DNA of 64,000 nucleotides from NCBI GenBank assembly GCA_965221595.1, contig OZ244900.1, positions 558,001-622,000 on the forward strand, in the 5' to 3' direction. Shown here in pieces: positions 29,725-37,183 of the stretch (its first letter is position 1; each line of letters starts with the position of its first letter). Source of the DNA: JAAXGX01 sp965221595. GTDB lineage: Bacteria; Acidobacteriota; Vicinamibacteria; Vicinamibacterales; UBA8438. The position numbers and the translations under genes are program-made. The notes beneath the pieces were generated by a model. That model had not been told where the DNA came from and made no database searches. It worked only from the letters and a program-made list of their open reading frames with translations.

Positions 29725-29778
29725 CGGCTGGTCCCGACAGGGCCGGCGGGCTGCGGCGTCAGTGTCAGCGCGGAATGC

Positions 29779-29784
29779 TACTAT
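29779..29784 (+). promoter_or_regulatory. Putative extended -10 box (TGC-TACTAT) for the rhodanese gene
   Basis: TGCTACTAT ends 23 bases before ATG 29808 in the divergent intergenic region. Confidence 0.35.
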
Positions 29785-29807
29785 GGAGGCCGTCGCTAAG
29801 GGTGCCG

Positions 29808-30251
29808 ATGGGTGTCAGGGACGTCGACGTGAGGACCGCGTTCGAGATGCAGTCGCGTGAGGGGTACACCTACGTCGACGTGCGCTCGGTGCCGGAGTAC
29901 GAGAACGGCCACGCGCAGGGCGCGCACAACGTGCCCCTCCTGCACCGCGACCCGGCAACCGGTCAGATGCAGCCCAACTCCGAGTTCCTGGCCGTCATGC
30001 AGGCCAACTACCCGCCGGAAACCCGACTCCTCGTCGGCTGTCAGATGGGCGGCCGTTCGGCGCGGGCGGCCCAGGTGCTGGCCGCCGCCGGCTACGCGGA
30101 CGTCGCGAACGTGCAGGGCGGCTACGGCGGTGCCCGCGACCCGCGCAGCGGCCAGCTGCTGGCCGAGGGCTGGGTCCAGGCCGGCCTGCCGGTCGAGCAG
30201 TCGGCGCCGGCCGGCGGCGGCTACGAGGACCTGCGCGGCAAGCTGCCCTGA
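29808..30251 (+). CDS. Rhodanese-domain sulfurtransferase
   Basis: A 147-residue single-domain rhodanese. It begins with the YTYVDVRSVPEYENGHAQGA signature and has the active-site loop CQMGGRSAR (C78), which would carry a persulfide. There is no signal peptide, so it is cytoplasmic. Its C-terminal tail (GGYEDLRGKLP) is slightly longer than minimal GlpE-type proteins. Start ATG 29808 is favoured over an upstream ATG at 29775, which would overlap the predicted -10 box. Confidence 0.85.
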   Translation: MGVRDVDVRTAFEMQSREGYTYVDVRSVPEYENGHAQGAHNVPLLHRDPATGQMQPNSEFLAVMQANYPPETRLLVGCQMGGRSARAAQVLAAAGYADVANVQGGYGGARDPRSGQLLAEGWVQAGLPVEQSAPAGGGYEDLRGKLP

Positions 30252-30277
30252 GCGGCCGGCTGCCCTCCCGCCCCTGT

Positions 30278-31627
30278 TCAACCCCTGATCGCGTCCTCGC
30301 AGCGCGCCGCTACCGCGAGCAGGCGCCCCGTGGCCGCGCGCCGGCCGACGAGCTGCGCGGCGCAGGGGAGCCCGTCCGGGGTCGTGCCGCAGGGGATGGA
30401 GACGGCCGGGTGGCCGGTCAGGTTGAACAGTTGCGTCAGCCGCAGGGTTACGCTCCGCACGTCGATCGTGCGGTCGCCGACGGTCACTTCCGCGGCGCCC
30501 AACGGCGGAGCGGGAATCGCTAGCGTCGGCAACAACAGCGCATGGCGGCCGGCCAACGCGGCGTCCACCTCGCCCCGCAGCGTCGCGCGCAGCTGCTGCG
30601 CCCGGGCGTAGTCGGCGCCGCTCACGGACCGGCCGAGCTCGAGCCGCCGGCGCACGTCCGGCGAGTAGTCGCCGCCCCGCGCCGCCAGCGTCGCGGCGTG
30701 GGCGGCGCAGGCCTCGCGCAACTGGGTCTGCCGGTACGTCCAGGGGATTTCCGGCGCGTGGGCGATGTCCACCGCGGCCAGCTCGGCGCCGCCGGCCCGC
30801 AGGCGGTCGACGGCCGCCTCGAACGCCGCGCGCACGGTCGGGTCGAGCAGGTCGAGGAAATACCGGCGGAGCAGCCCGATGCGGATCGCCGCGGGCAGGT
30901 CGCCGGCGTCCGCCGATGCCGCCGCCGCGGATCCGCCGGCCAGCGCGCGGTAGACGACGGTCGCGTCGTCGACCGTGAGGGCCAGCGGTCCCACGTGGTC
31001 GAGGGTCGGCGCCAGCGGCACCACGCCCGCGCACGACAGCTCGCCGAACGTGGGCTTGAGACCGACCACGCCGCAGGCGGCGGCCGGGATGCGGATGGAG
31101 CCGCCCGTGTCGGTGCCGACGGACGCCAGCGCCATGCCTGCCGCGACCGATACCGCCGACCCTCCGCTCGATCCGCCGGCGACGTGCGCCGGTGCATGCG
31201 GGTTGCGCGTCGGCCCGAAGGCCGAGTCCGCGCCGGTCGTGCCGAATGCGAACTCGTGCAGGTTGCACTTGCCGAGGAAGATCGCGCCGGCCCGGCGCAG
31301 GGCGGCCAGCGCGGGGGCGTCGGCCGTCGCGCGGTGTCCGGCCCGCGCGCGGGAGGCGGCACTGGTAGGCAGGCCGCGCAGGTCGAGCAGGTCCTTGACC
31401 GAGACGGGAATGCCGTGCAACGGTCCGAGCGGTCGTCCGGCCGCCCGCGCGCGGTCCGCCAGCGCGGCCGCGGCGCGGGCGTCGTCGGCAGTGACGGTGA
31501 TGAAGGCGTTCAGTTCGTCGTCCTGGCGGGCGATGGCGTCGAGGCAGCGCTCGACCAGCTCGACCGCGGTCGTCCGGCCGTCACGCAGGCACGCTGCCGC
31601 GGCGGCGAGGGTCGGCAGCGGCGGCAT
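30278..31627 (-). CDS. Amidase-signature family protein (cytoplasmic)
   Basis: The 449-residue enzyme shows the amidase signature, with catalytic lysine in IPVSVKDLLDL and the serine pair in AGGSSGGSAVSVAAG and GTDTGGSIRIPAA. Length and motif order are like GatA, but no gatB or gatC is nearby, so a free amidase or amino-acid-amide hydrolase is likelier. The ATG overlaps the stop of the NamZ-like gene (TGATG). The pair may work together on cell-wall fragments or amides. Confidence 0.82.
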   Translation of the reverse strand: MPPLPTLAAAAACLRDGRTTAVELVERCLDAIARQDDELNAFITVTADDARAAAALADRARAAGRPLGPLHGIPVSVKDLLDLRGLPTSAASRARAGHRATADAPALAALRRAGAIFLGKCNLHEFAFGTTGADSAFGPTRNPHAPAHVAGGSSGGSAVSVAAGMALASVGTDTGGSIRIPAAACGVVGLKPTFGELSCAGVVPLAPTLDHVGPLALTVDDATVVYRALAGGSAAAASADAGDLPAAIRIGLLRRYFLDLLDPTVRAAFEAAVDRLRAGGAELAAVDIAHAPEIPWTYRQTQLREACAAHAATLAARGGDYSPDVRRRLELGRSVSGADYARAQQLRATLRGEVDAALAGRHALLLPTLAIPAPPLGAAEVTVGDRTIDVRSVTLRLTQLFNLTGHPAVSIPCGTTPDGLPCAAQLVGRRAATGRLLAVAARCEDAIRG

Positions 31628-32802
31628 CAGTAGAGCAGGAAGCGCGTGCGGAGGGCGGCGAACGTGCTCAGGTCCGCCTGCCACCCGGCCGCGATCTCCG
31701 TTGCCTCGATGTCCGCGTCGATCTGCCGGCGCAGCACATCCGACCCGGCCAGGATGTCGATGGGCCGCTTCGTCCGTTCGTACTCGTAGGGCGGCTCGCG
31801 CCACGCGAACCGCCCCGGGTCCATCCGGCGGATGGCCTGCAGCGCGGTAACCGCCGTCAGCACGGGCCGGAACGCGCGGCGGTCGGTCACGTGGACCTGG
31901 CAGCCGCCGCAGGGTCGGCCCGCATGTTTCTGGAAGGTAGGCTCGAAGTGCGCGGCGCGGGCCGCGATACCCGGAAGTGCGGCGTCCGTGATGCGCGCGG
32001 CCAGCGCCTCGCCGTCCACCCAGGGCGCGCCGAGCAGCTCGAACGGCCGCGTCGTGCCCCTGCCCTCCGAGAGGTTGGTGCCCTCGACCAGCACGGCGCC
32101 CGGGTAGACGACGGCGCTGTCGAGGGTCGGCAGGTTGGGCGACGGCATGACCCACGGCAGCCCGGTGGCGTCGTGGTACGCCGGCCGCTCCCAGGTGTCC
32201 AGACGCGCTACCTGCAGCGCGGCGCCGAGGCCGAAGTGGTCGTTGAACAGGCGCGCCAGCTCCCCGATGGTCATGCCGTGTCGCAGCGGGATCGGGAACT
32301 GCCCCACGAACGACTCGCAACCCGCCGCGAGCACGGGACCCTCGACCTGCGTGCCGCCGATGGGGTTGGGTCGGTCGCAGACCACCACGGGCAGGCCGTG
32401 GCGCGCCGCCGCACGCAGGCAGTTGGCCATCGTGTAGATGTAGGTGTAGACGCGCGTGCCGACGTCCTGCAGGTCGATGACGAGGACGTCGAGGCCGTCG
32501 AGCATCGCGGCCGTCGGTTCGCGGTGGTCGCTGTAGAGCGAATGGATGGGGATGTCGTAGGCCGGATGCCGTGCGTGCGGCGTCTCGACCATGTTGTCCT
32601 GGACGTCCGAGCGGAAACCGTGCTGCGGGCCGAACAAGGCCGCGAGCGTAAGGTCCGGTGCCTCCCGCAGGCGCGTCGCGGTGTGCCGGTACGCCGCGTC
32701 GATGGAGGCCGGGTTGCAGACGAGGCCCACGCGGCGGCCCGCGAGGGCTCCGGATGCGAGCAGGCCGTCGATCCCCGGCGACGTCCGCGATGTCCGGCGC
32801 AT
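31627..32802 (-). CDS. DUF1343 / NamZ-type exo-beta-N-acetylmuramidase
   Basis: The 391-residue protein belongs to DUF1343. It has an N-terminal GRRVGLVCNPAS block and LFGPQHGFRSDVQDNMVE. It also has the DVLVIDLQDVGTRVYTYIYT core and YPGAVLVEGTNLSEGRGTT. The characterised member NamZ removes terminal N-acetylmuramic acid from peptidoglycan fragments. No clear signal peptide is present. The start ATG 32802 has a TACACT box seven bases upstream, which favours it over ATG/GTG codons up to 32850. Overlaps the downstream amidase gene, suggesting joint muropeptide recycling. Confidence 0.88.
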   Translation of the reverse strand: MRRTSRTSPGIDGLLASGALAGRRVGLVCNPASIDAAYRHTATRLREAPDLTLAALFGPQHGFRSDVQDNMVETPHARHPAYDIPIHSLYSDHREPTAAMLDGLDVLVIDLQDVGTRVYTYIYTMANCLRAAARHGLPVVVCDRPNPIGGTQVEGPVLAAGCESFVGQFPIPLRHGMTIGELARLFNDHFGLGAALQVARLDTWERPAYHDATGLPWVMPSPNLPTLDSAVVYPGAVLVEGTNLSEGRGTTRPFELLGAPWVDGEALAARITDAALPGIAARAAHFEPTFQKHAGRPCGGCQVHVTDRRAFRPVLTAVTALQAIRRMDPGRFAWREPPYEYERTKRPIDILAGSDVLRRQIDADIEATEIAAGWQADLSTFAALRTRFLLY

Positions 32803-32806
32803 GCGG

Positions 32807-32815
32807 TAGAGTGTA
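32807..32815. promoter_or_regulatory. Symmetrical bidirectional -10 element
   Basis: GGTAGAGTGTACC reads as TAGAGT on the plus strand (32807-32812, for the MaoC gene) and as TACACT on the minus strand (32815-32810, for the NamZ-like gene). The two hexamers overlap by three bases. The minus box lies exactly seven bases from ATG 32802. Confidence 0.4.
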
Positions 32816-32839
32816 CCGGCTGGGCCGGGGAGGCGGTCG

Positions 32840-33358
32840 ATGGGGACCAAGGCAGGCTGGAGCGGCCGCGTCTACGAGGACTTCGAGGTGGGCGACGTCT
32901 ACCGCCACCCGCTCGGCCGGACGGTGATTGCGGCCGACAACATCTGGTTCACGCTGCTCACGCAGAACAGCAACGCCATTCACTTCGACGCGGCGTACGC
33001 CGCAAACACCGAGTTCGGCAAACCGCTCGTCGACTCCACCTTCACGCTGGCGCTCGTGACCGGCCAGTCGACCATCGATCTGTCCTGGAACGTCATGGCC
33101 AACCTCGGCTGGGACAAGGTGCGGCTGCCGCATCCCGTCTTCGAAGGCGACACGATCTACTCGCAGAGCGAAGTGCTCTCCAAGCGCGAGTCGAAGTCGC
33201 GGCCGAACGTCGGCATCGTGACGGTGAAGACGGTGGGCTTCAACCAGGACGGCACGGTCGTCATCGAGTACGAGCGCACGTTCATGGTGTATCGGCGCGG
33301 GCACGTGCCGCCGGCCGGCCGGGTGACGCCGAAGCTGCCGGAGAAAGGTCCGTCGTGA
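32840..33358 (+). CDS. MaoC-family (R)-hydratase
   Basis: The 172-residue protein has a hot-dog fold hydratase pattern. RVYEDFEVGDVYRHPLGRTV opens the domain, and the catalytic region NSNAIHFDAAYA holds the active-site aspartate/histidine-like pair in place of the canonical D-H. It then continues with FGKPLVDSTFTLALVTG. MaoC proteins hydrate enoyl-CoA or mesaconyl-CoA thioesters. GGGGAGG precedes the ATG. It overlaps the amidohydrolase gene by four bases. Together with the CitE-like gene in the same operon, a mesaconyl/beta-methylmalyl-CoA step is possible. Confidence 0.85.
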   Translation: MGTKAGWSGRVYEDFEVGDVYRHPLGRTVIAADNIWFTLLTQNSNAIHFDAAYAANTEFGKPLVDSTFTLALVTGQSTIDLSWNVMANLGWDKVRLPHPVFEGDTIYSQSEVLSKRESKSRPNVGIVTVKTVGFNQDGTVVIEYERTFMVYRRGHVPPAGRVTPKLPEKGPS

Positions 33359-34740
33359 TCCGCATGGGATGGCGTGCATGGCCGGTCGCAGTCCTCCTGG
33401 CGCTGGCCGGCTGCGGACGTGGACCGGATACCGTCGTCGAGGGTGACATCGCGTTCGTCGACGTCAACGTGCTGCCGATGGATGCCGAGCGGGTGCTCGA
33501 GGGCCAGACGGTGGTGATCGCCGACGGATACATCGCCGCCATGGGTCCGTCGGCCGCAGTAGGGCCGGCCGCGGGCGTCGAGGTCATCGACGCGGCCGGC
33601 GGCTATCTGCTGCCCGGACTGGCCGAGCTGCACGGCCACTTGCCGACCCCGCGGATGACCGACCGCGACGCGCAGAACCTGCTGTTCCTCTACGTTGCCA
33701 ACGGCGTGACGACGGTGCGCGGTATGCAGGGGCACCCCTCGCAGTTCGGCCTGCGGTCGCGCGTCGAGAGCGGGGCGGTCGTCGGGCCGCGGATGCTGCT
33801 GGGCAGCGTCGCAATCAGCGGCCGCAGCGTGTCGACAGCGGAGGAGGCGGAGCAACGGGTGCGTGAGTACCAGGTGGCGGGCTACGACCTGATCAAGATG
33901 CTGGAGGGGGTGAGCCTCGAGACGTACGATGCGGCGGTGCGGACGGCGGCGGAGCTGGGCATCCCGCTCGCCGGCCACGTGCCGGACAGCGTCGGGCTGC
34001 GGCACGCCCTCGCTGCGGGTCAGGCGTCCATCGACCACCTGGACAACTACATCGAGGCGCTCGTCCCGGACGACGCGCTGCCCGCCGACCGGCCGGCCAT
34101 CGTCGGCCTCGGCAGCCTGCTGGCGCACGTGGACGAGTCGCGCCTGCCGGAGGTCGTGAACGCCACGCTCGAGGCCGGCACCTGGGTGGTGCCGACGATG
34201 GTCCTGTGGGAGACCGGCATCTTCGCCGCGCGCCCCGCCGCGGACGTCGAGGCCGAGCGCCCGGAGGTGCGCTACATGCCGCCGGAGACGGTCGAGCGCT
34301 GGCGGCAGGCTGTCGCGGGCAGCCTCGCACGCGGCGACGCTGCGACCAACCGGCAGATTGCCGAGCTCCGCCGCACCATTCTGCGGGCGTTGCACGAGGC
34401 CGGCGCCAACATCGCGCTGGGCACCGATTCTCCCCAGACGTTCAGCGTGCCGGGCTTCTCGGCCCACCGCGAGCTGCGCCACTACGTCGAGCTGGGGATG
34501 ACGCCCTACGAAGCGCTGGCGATCGGCACGCGCAAGCCGGCCGAGTACTTCGGCGCGGACGAGGAGTTCGGCACGGTGGCAATCGGCCGCAGTGCCGACC
34601 TGATCCTGCTGACGGCCGACCCGCTGACCGACATCGCCAACACCGAGCGCCGTGCGGGCGTGATGGTGCGCGGGCGGTGGTTCCCGGAAGACGAAATCCA
34701 GCGCCGCCTGGAGGAGATCGCGGTCTTCTATGGCAACTGA
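33355..34740 (+). CDS. Amidohydrolase lipoprotein
   Basis: The 461-residue product has a lipoprotein signal ending in LALAGC, so it should be anchored to a membrane. An amidohydrolase (subtype I) barrel follows. The metal motif is LHGHL, the candidate carboxylated lysine is in DLIKMLEG, the further histidines are in GHVPDSVG and SIDHLDN, and the catalytic aspartate is in GTDSP. The reaction (imidazolonepropionase-, prolidase- or lactonase-like) is not determined. GTG 33355 overlaps the MaoC stop (GTGA) and has GGAGAAAGG upstream. The stop overlaps the CitE-like gene by eleven bases. Confidence 0.85.
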   Translation: MIRMGWRAWPVAVLLALAGCGRGPDTVVEGDIAFVDVNVLPMDAERVLEGQTVVIADGYIAAMGPSAAVGPAAGVEVIDAAGGYLLPGLAELHGHLPTPRMTDRDAQNLLFLYVANGVTTVRGMQGHPSQFGLRSRVESGAVVGPRMLLGSVAISGRSVSTAEEAEQRVREYQVAGYDLIKMLEGVSLETYDAAVRTAAELGIPLAGHVPDSVGLRHALAAGQASIDHLDNYIEALVPDDALPADRPAIVGLGSLLAHVDESRLPEVVNATLEAGTWVVPTMVLWETGIFAARPAADVEAERPEVRYMPPETVERWRQAVAGSLARGDAATNRQIAELRRTILRALHEAGANIALGTDSPQTFSVPGFSAHRELRHYVELGMTPYEALAIGTRKPAEYFGADEEFGTVAIGRSADLILLTADPLTDIANTERRAGVMVRGRWFPEDEIQRRLEEIAVFYGN

Positions 34741-35608
34741 GGCGGGCGCCGAGCGGATACGCCGGAGCCTCCTCTTCGTGCCCGCGGTGCGCCCGGACCG
34801 CTACCCCAAGGCGCTCGCGACCGGCGCGGACGCGGTCTGCCTCGATCTCGAGGACGGCGTGGCGCCGGGGGCGAAGGCGGCGGCGCGCGACCAGGCGTTC
34901 GCGCTGCTGGCCGGCCGTGCGCCGACCGCGGCGGAGGTCAGCCTGCGCGTCAACGACGTCAAGACCGAGCTGGGCCGCACCGATGTGGCCGCGCTCGTCG
35001 AGGCCGGCCTCCGTCCGGACGCGCTGATGCTGCCCAAGGTGGGCGGCGCCGACGAGGTCCGGGAGGTCGCGGCCGCGCTCGCCCCGCTGGGCGCCGCGCT
35101 GCCGCTCATCGTGCAGCTCGAGACGGCGGCCGGCGTGCTGGCCGCCGAGGAGATCGCGGCGGCGTCCTCAAACGTTTCTGCAGTGTTCTTCGGCGCCATC
35201 GACCTGGCGGCCGACCTCGGCTGCGCCGTGGAGTGGGAGGCGCTGCTCTACGCGCGGTCGCGCGTGGTGCTGGCGGCCGGCGCGGCGGGCGTCAGCGCGC
35301 TCGACTCGCCCTTCATGGACGTGCCGGCCGTCGAGGCGCTGGACGACGAGAGCCGCCGCGTTCGCCAGCTCGGCTTCGCGGGCAAGGCGGCCATCCATCC
35401 TACGCAGGTGCCGGTGATTCAGCGCGCATTCTCGCCCTCGGACGAGGAGCTGGCGTGGGCGCGGAAGATCGTGGCGGCCTACGAGCGCCAGCAGGGTGGC
35501 GTTCTGCTGGTCGACGGTCGGCTCATCGAGCGCCCGGTTGTCCGCGCCGCCCGCCGCAACCTGCGGATCGGCGCACGGCTCGCGGGCGCAGGCGATGCGG
35601 CTGGCTGA
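34730..35608 (+). CDS. HpcH/HpaI aldolase, citrate lyase beta-like (CitE)
   Basis: A 292-residue CitE-type TIM-barrel lyase. RRSLLFVPAVRPDRYPKA and DAVCLDLEDGVAPGAK form the N-terminal CoA/metal signature. VFFGAIDLAADLG is the loop carrying the Mg-binding aspartate, and GFAGKAAIHPTQVPVI is the C-terminal signature. Relatives cleave malyl-CoA, beta-methylmalyl-CoA or citramalyl-CoA. No citrate lyase alpha or gamma subunit is nearby, so citrate lyase itself is unlikely. Start lies inside the preceding gene. Confidence 0.85.
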   Translation: MATEAGAERIRRSLLFVPAVRPDRYPKALATGADAVCLDLEDGVAPGAKAAARDQAFALLAGRAPTAAEVSLRVNDVKTELGRTDVAALVEAGLRPDALMLPKVGGADEVREVAAALAPLGAALPLIVQLETAAGVLAAEEIAAASSNVSAVFFGAIDLAADLGCAVEWEALLYARSRVVLAAGAAGVSALDSPFMDVPAVEALDDESRRVRQLGFAGKAAIHPTQVPVIQRAFSPSDEELAWARKIVAAYERQQGGVLLVDGRLIERPVVRAARRNLRIGARLAGAGDAAG

Positions 35609-35689
35609 AGCCGCCACATCCGGGGGCCGGCGCTTCGGGGGCGCAGCTGCGTCCCGACCAGTGCTTCGACAACGACCAGTGAGACGGAC

Positions 35690-36060
35690 ATGCCTATCGA
35701 CGTACTGCACGGCGTGATCCTGCCGGCGGCGGTATGCGCGGGCGGCGTGTTCGTCGATCAGGCGCTCGACGCCGGGAGCCCGGTCGAGCACCGTGTTCGA
35801 GCTGCGGGCCTGCACCGACTACGAGGGCAGGCTCGAGAAGCTGAAGGAGGTTCCTCGAGTACGCGGCCCACAGTTTCGAGCTTCACGGGATGAAGTACAG
35901 CGGCTGTCGGGTGCCCACGGCCGCGGCGTTGTCAGACGGTACGCTGATCTATATCCTGCAGCATGACAGTCGGTAGGCGGCGCAGCAGAGTCGGAGCGCA
36001 TTCCACAACGCACGGCGCCGGCGTTCGAAGAAGCTCGACGGGACGGACGGCTGGCCGCCT
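35690..36060 (+). pseudogene. Decayed NIPSNAP-family exported protein
   Basis: The 534-base stretch between the CitE-like and aldolase genes holds a broken gene. From ATG 35690 the first frame reads a signal-peptide-like stretch (VLHGVILPAAVCAGGVF). At about 35793 the frame shifts to VFELRACTDYEGRLEKLKE, the usual NIPSNAP opening. At about 35850 it shifts again to FLEYAAHSFELHGMKYSG, then LIYILQHDSR and an in-frame TAG, with AAQQSRSAFHNA after it. The order matches NIPSNAP proteins, but two frameshifts and a stop make it nonfunctional unless sequencing errors are involved. The rest of the stretch shows nothing recognisable. Confidence 0.6.
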
Positions 36061-36142
36061 CGGGCTGGTGGGTGTACAGGGCAGCGACTGATTGTCCGCC
36101 GCTGCAATGGCGGGCGACCCGGCCGTGGAAGGAGATCGTGCG

Positions 36143-37138
36143 ATGAGTGAGCAAGCCCCGCAAGGCACGCCTGCGGGACACTGGGTCTCGTACCGCCCCG
36201 AAATCAGGGTGCTGGACTGCACCATCCGGGACGGCGGTCTGATGAACGACCATCAGTTCGACGACGAGACCGTGCGGGCCGTCTACCGGGCATGCGTCGA
36301 CAGCGGCATCGACTACATGGAAATCGGCTACGTCAATTCCCGCCGGCAGTTTCCGCCGGGCCAGTTCGGGCCGTGGAAGCACTGCGTGGAAAGCGACATC
36401 CGCCGCATCGTGGGCGACAACGACACGCCGTTGAAGCTGTCCGCGATGGCCGACGCCGAGAAGAGCGACTACCGCGAGGACGTCCTGCCGAAGTCGGAGA
36501 GCGTCGTGGACCTGATCCGGGTAGCCACGTACATCCACCAGATCCCGCTGGCGCTGGACATGATCAAGGACGCCCACGACAAGGGCTACGAGACCAGCCT
36601 CAATCTGATGGCCCTGTCGACGGTGCCCGAGCGCGAGCTGCACGAGGCGTTGGCTCTGGCGGCCGAGTCCGAGGCGGACGTGGTCTGCATCGTAGACAGC
36701 TTCGGCGCGCTGTACGGCGAGCAGATCGACGGCTACGTGGACATTTTTCAGAGCTACACCGCGGCGCAGGGGAAGGAAGTGGGCATGCACGCCCACAACA
36801 ACCGCCAACTGGCGTTCGCCAACACCGTGCAGGCCACCATCAAGGGCGCCAACCGGCTCGACGCCAGCATGGCGGGCCTCGGCCGGGGTGCGGGCAACTG
36901 CCCGCTGGAGCTGCTGCTCGGCTTCCTGCACAACCCCAAGTTCCGGCTGCGGCCCGTGCTGCACTGCATCCAGCATCACATCGAGCCTATGCGCGCGGCC
37001 CTCAAGTGGGGCTTCGACTACCCGTACATGCTGACAGGGGTGCTCAACCAGCACCCGCGCGCCGGGATGGCGTTCAACGAGTCGGCCGACCGCGGCGACA
37101 TCATCAAGTTCTACGACTCGCTCGAAGATCCAGACTGA
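36143..37138 (+). CDS. DRE-TIM metallolyase-type aldolase (HMGL-like)
   Basis: The 331-residue protein has the DRE-TIM barrel signature LDCTIRDGGLMNDHQF at its N-terminus, where the RD pair and aspartate bind metal and substrate, and the conserved GMHAHNNRQLAFANT (HxH metal motif). The overall order resembles 4-hydroxy-2-oxovalerate aldolase and HMG-CoA lyase. The glycine pair after RD suggests the aldolase side, but the substrate is unknown. ATG 36143 is preceded by AAGGAG. It is not in a catechol meta-cleavage cluster. Confidence 0.75.
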   Translation: MSEQAPQGTPAGHWVSYRPEIRVLDCTIRDGGLMNDHQFDDETVRAVYRACVDSGIDYMEIGYVNSRRQFPPGQFGPWKHCVESDIRRIVGDNDTPLKLSAMADAEKSDYREDVLPKSESVVDLIRVATYIHQIPLALDMIKDAHDKGYETSLNLMALSTVPERELHEALALAAESEADVVCIVDSFGALYGEQIDGYVDIFQSYTAAQGKEVGMHAHNNRQLAFANTVQATIKGANRLDASMAGLGRGAGNCPLELLLGFLHNPKFRLRPVLHCIQHHIEPMRAALKWGFDYPYMLTGVLNQHPRAGMAFNESADRGDIIKFYDSLEDPD

Positions 37139-37183
37139 TGGCTGCTACCCGCGACCCGCGGACGTTGTGAACGGAGGGTGTCG

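Noticed and set aside
30278..31627. GatA subunit of a glutamyl-tRNA amidotransferase
   Set aside because: Motifs alone cannot separate GatA from amidases, and no gatB or gatC is nearby.
35609..36142. A new intact gene in the longest intergenic stretch
   Set aside because: The pieces fit a broken NIPSNAP gene; no single frame covers them without stops or shifts.
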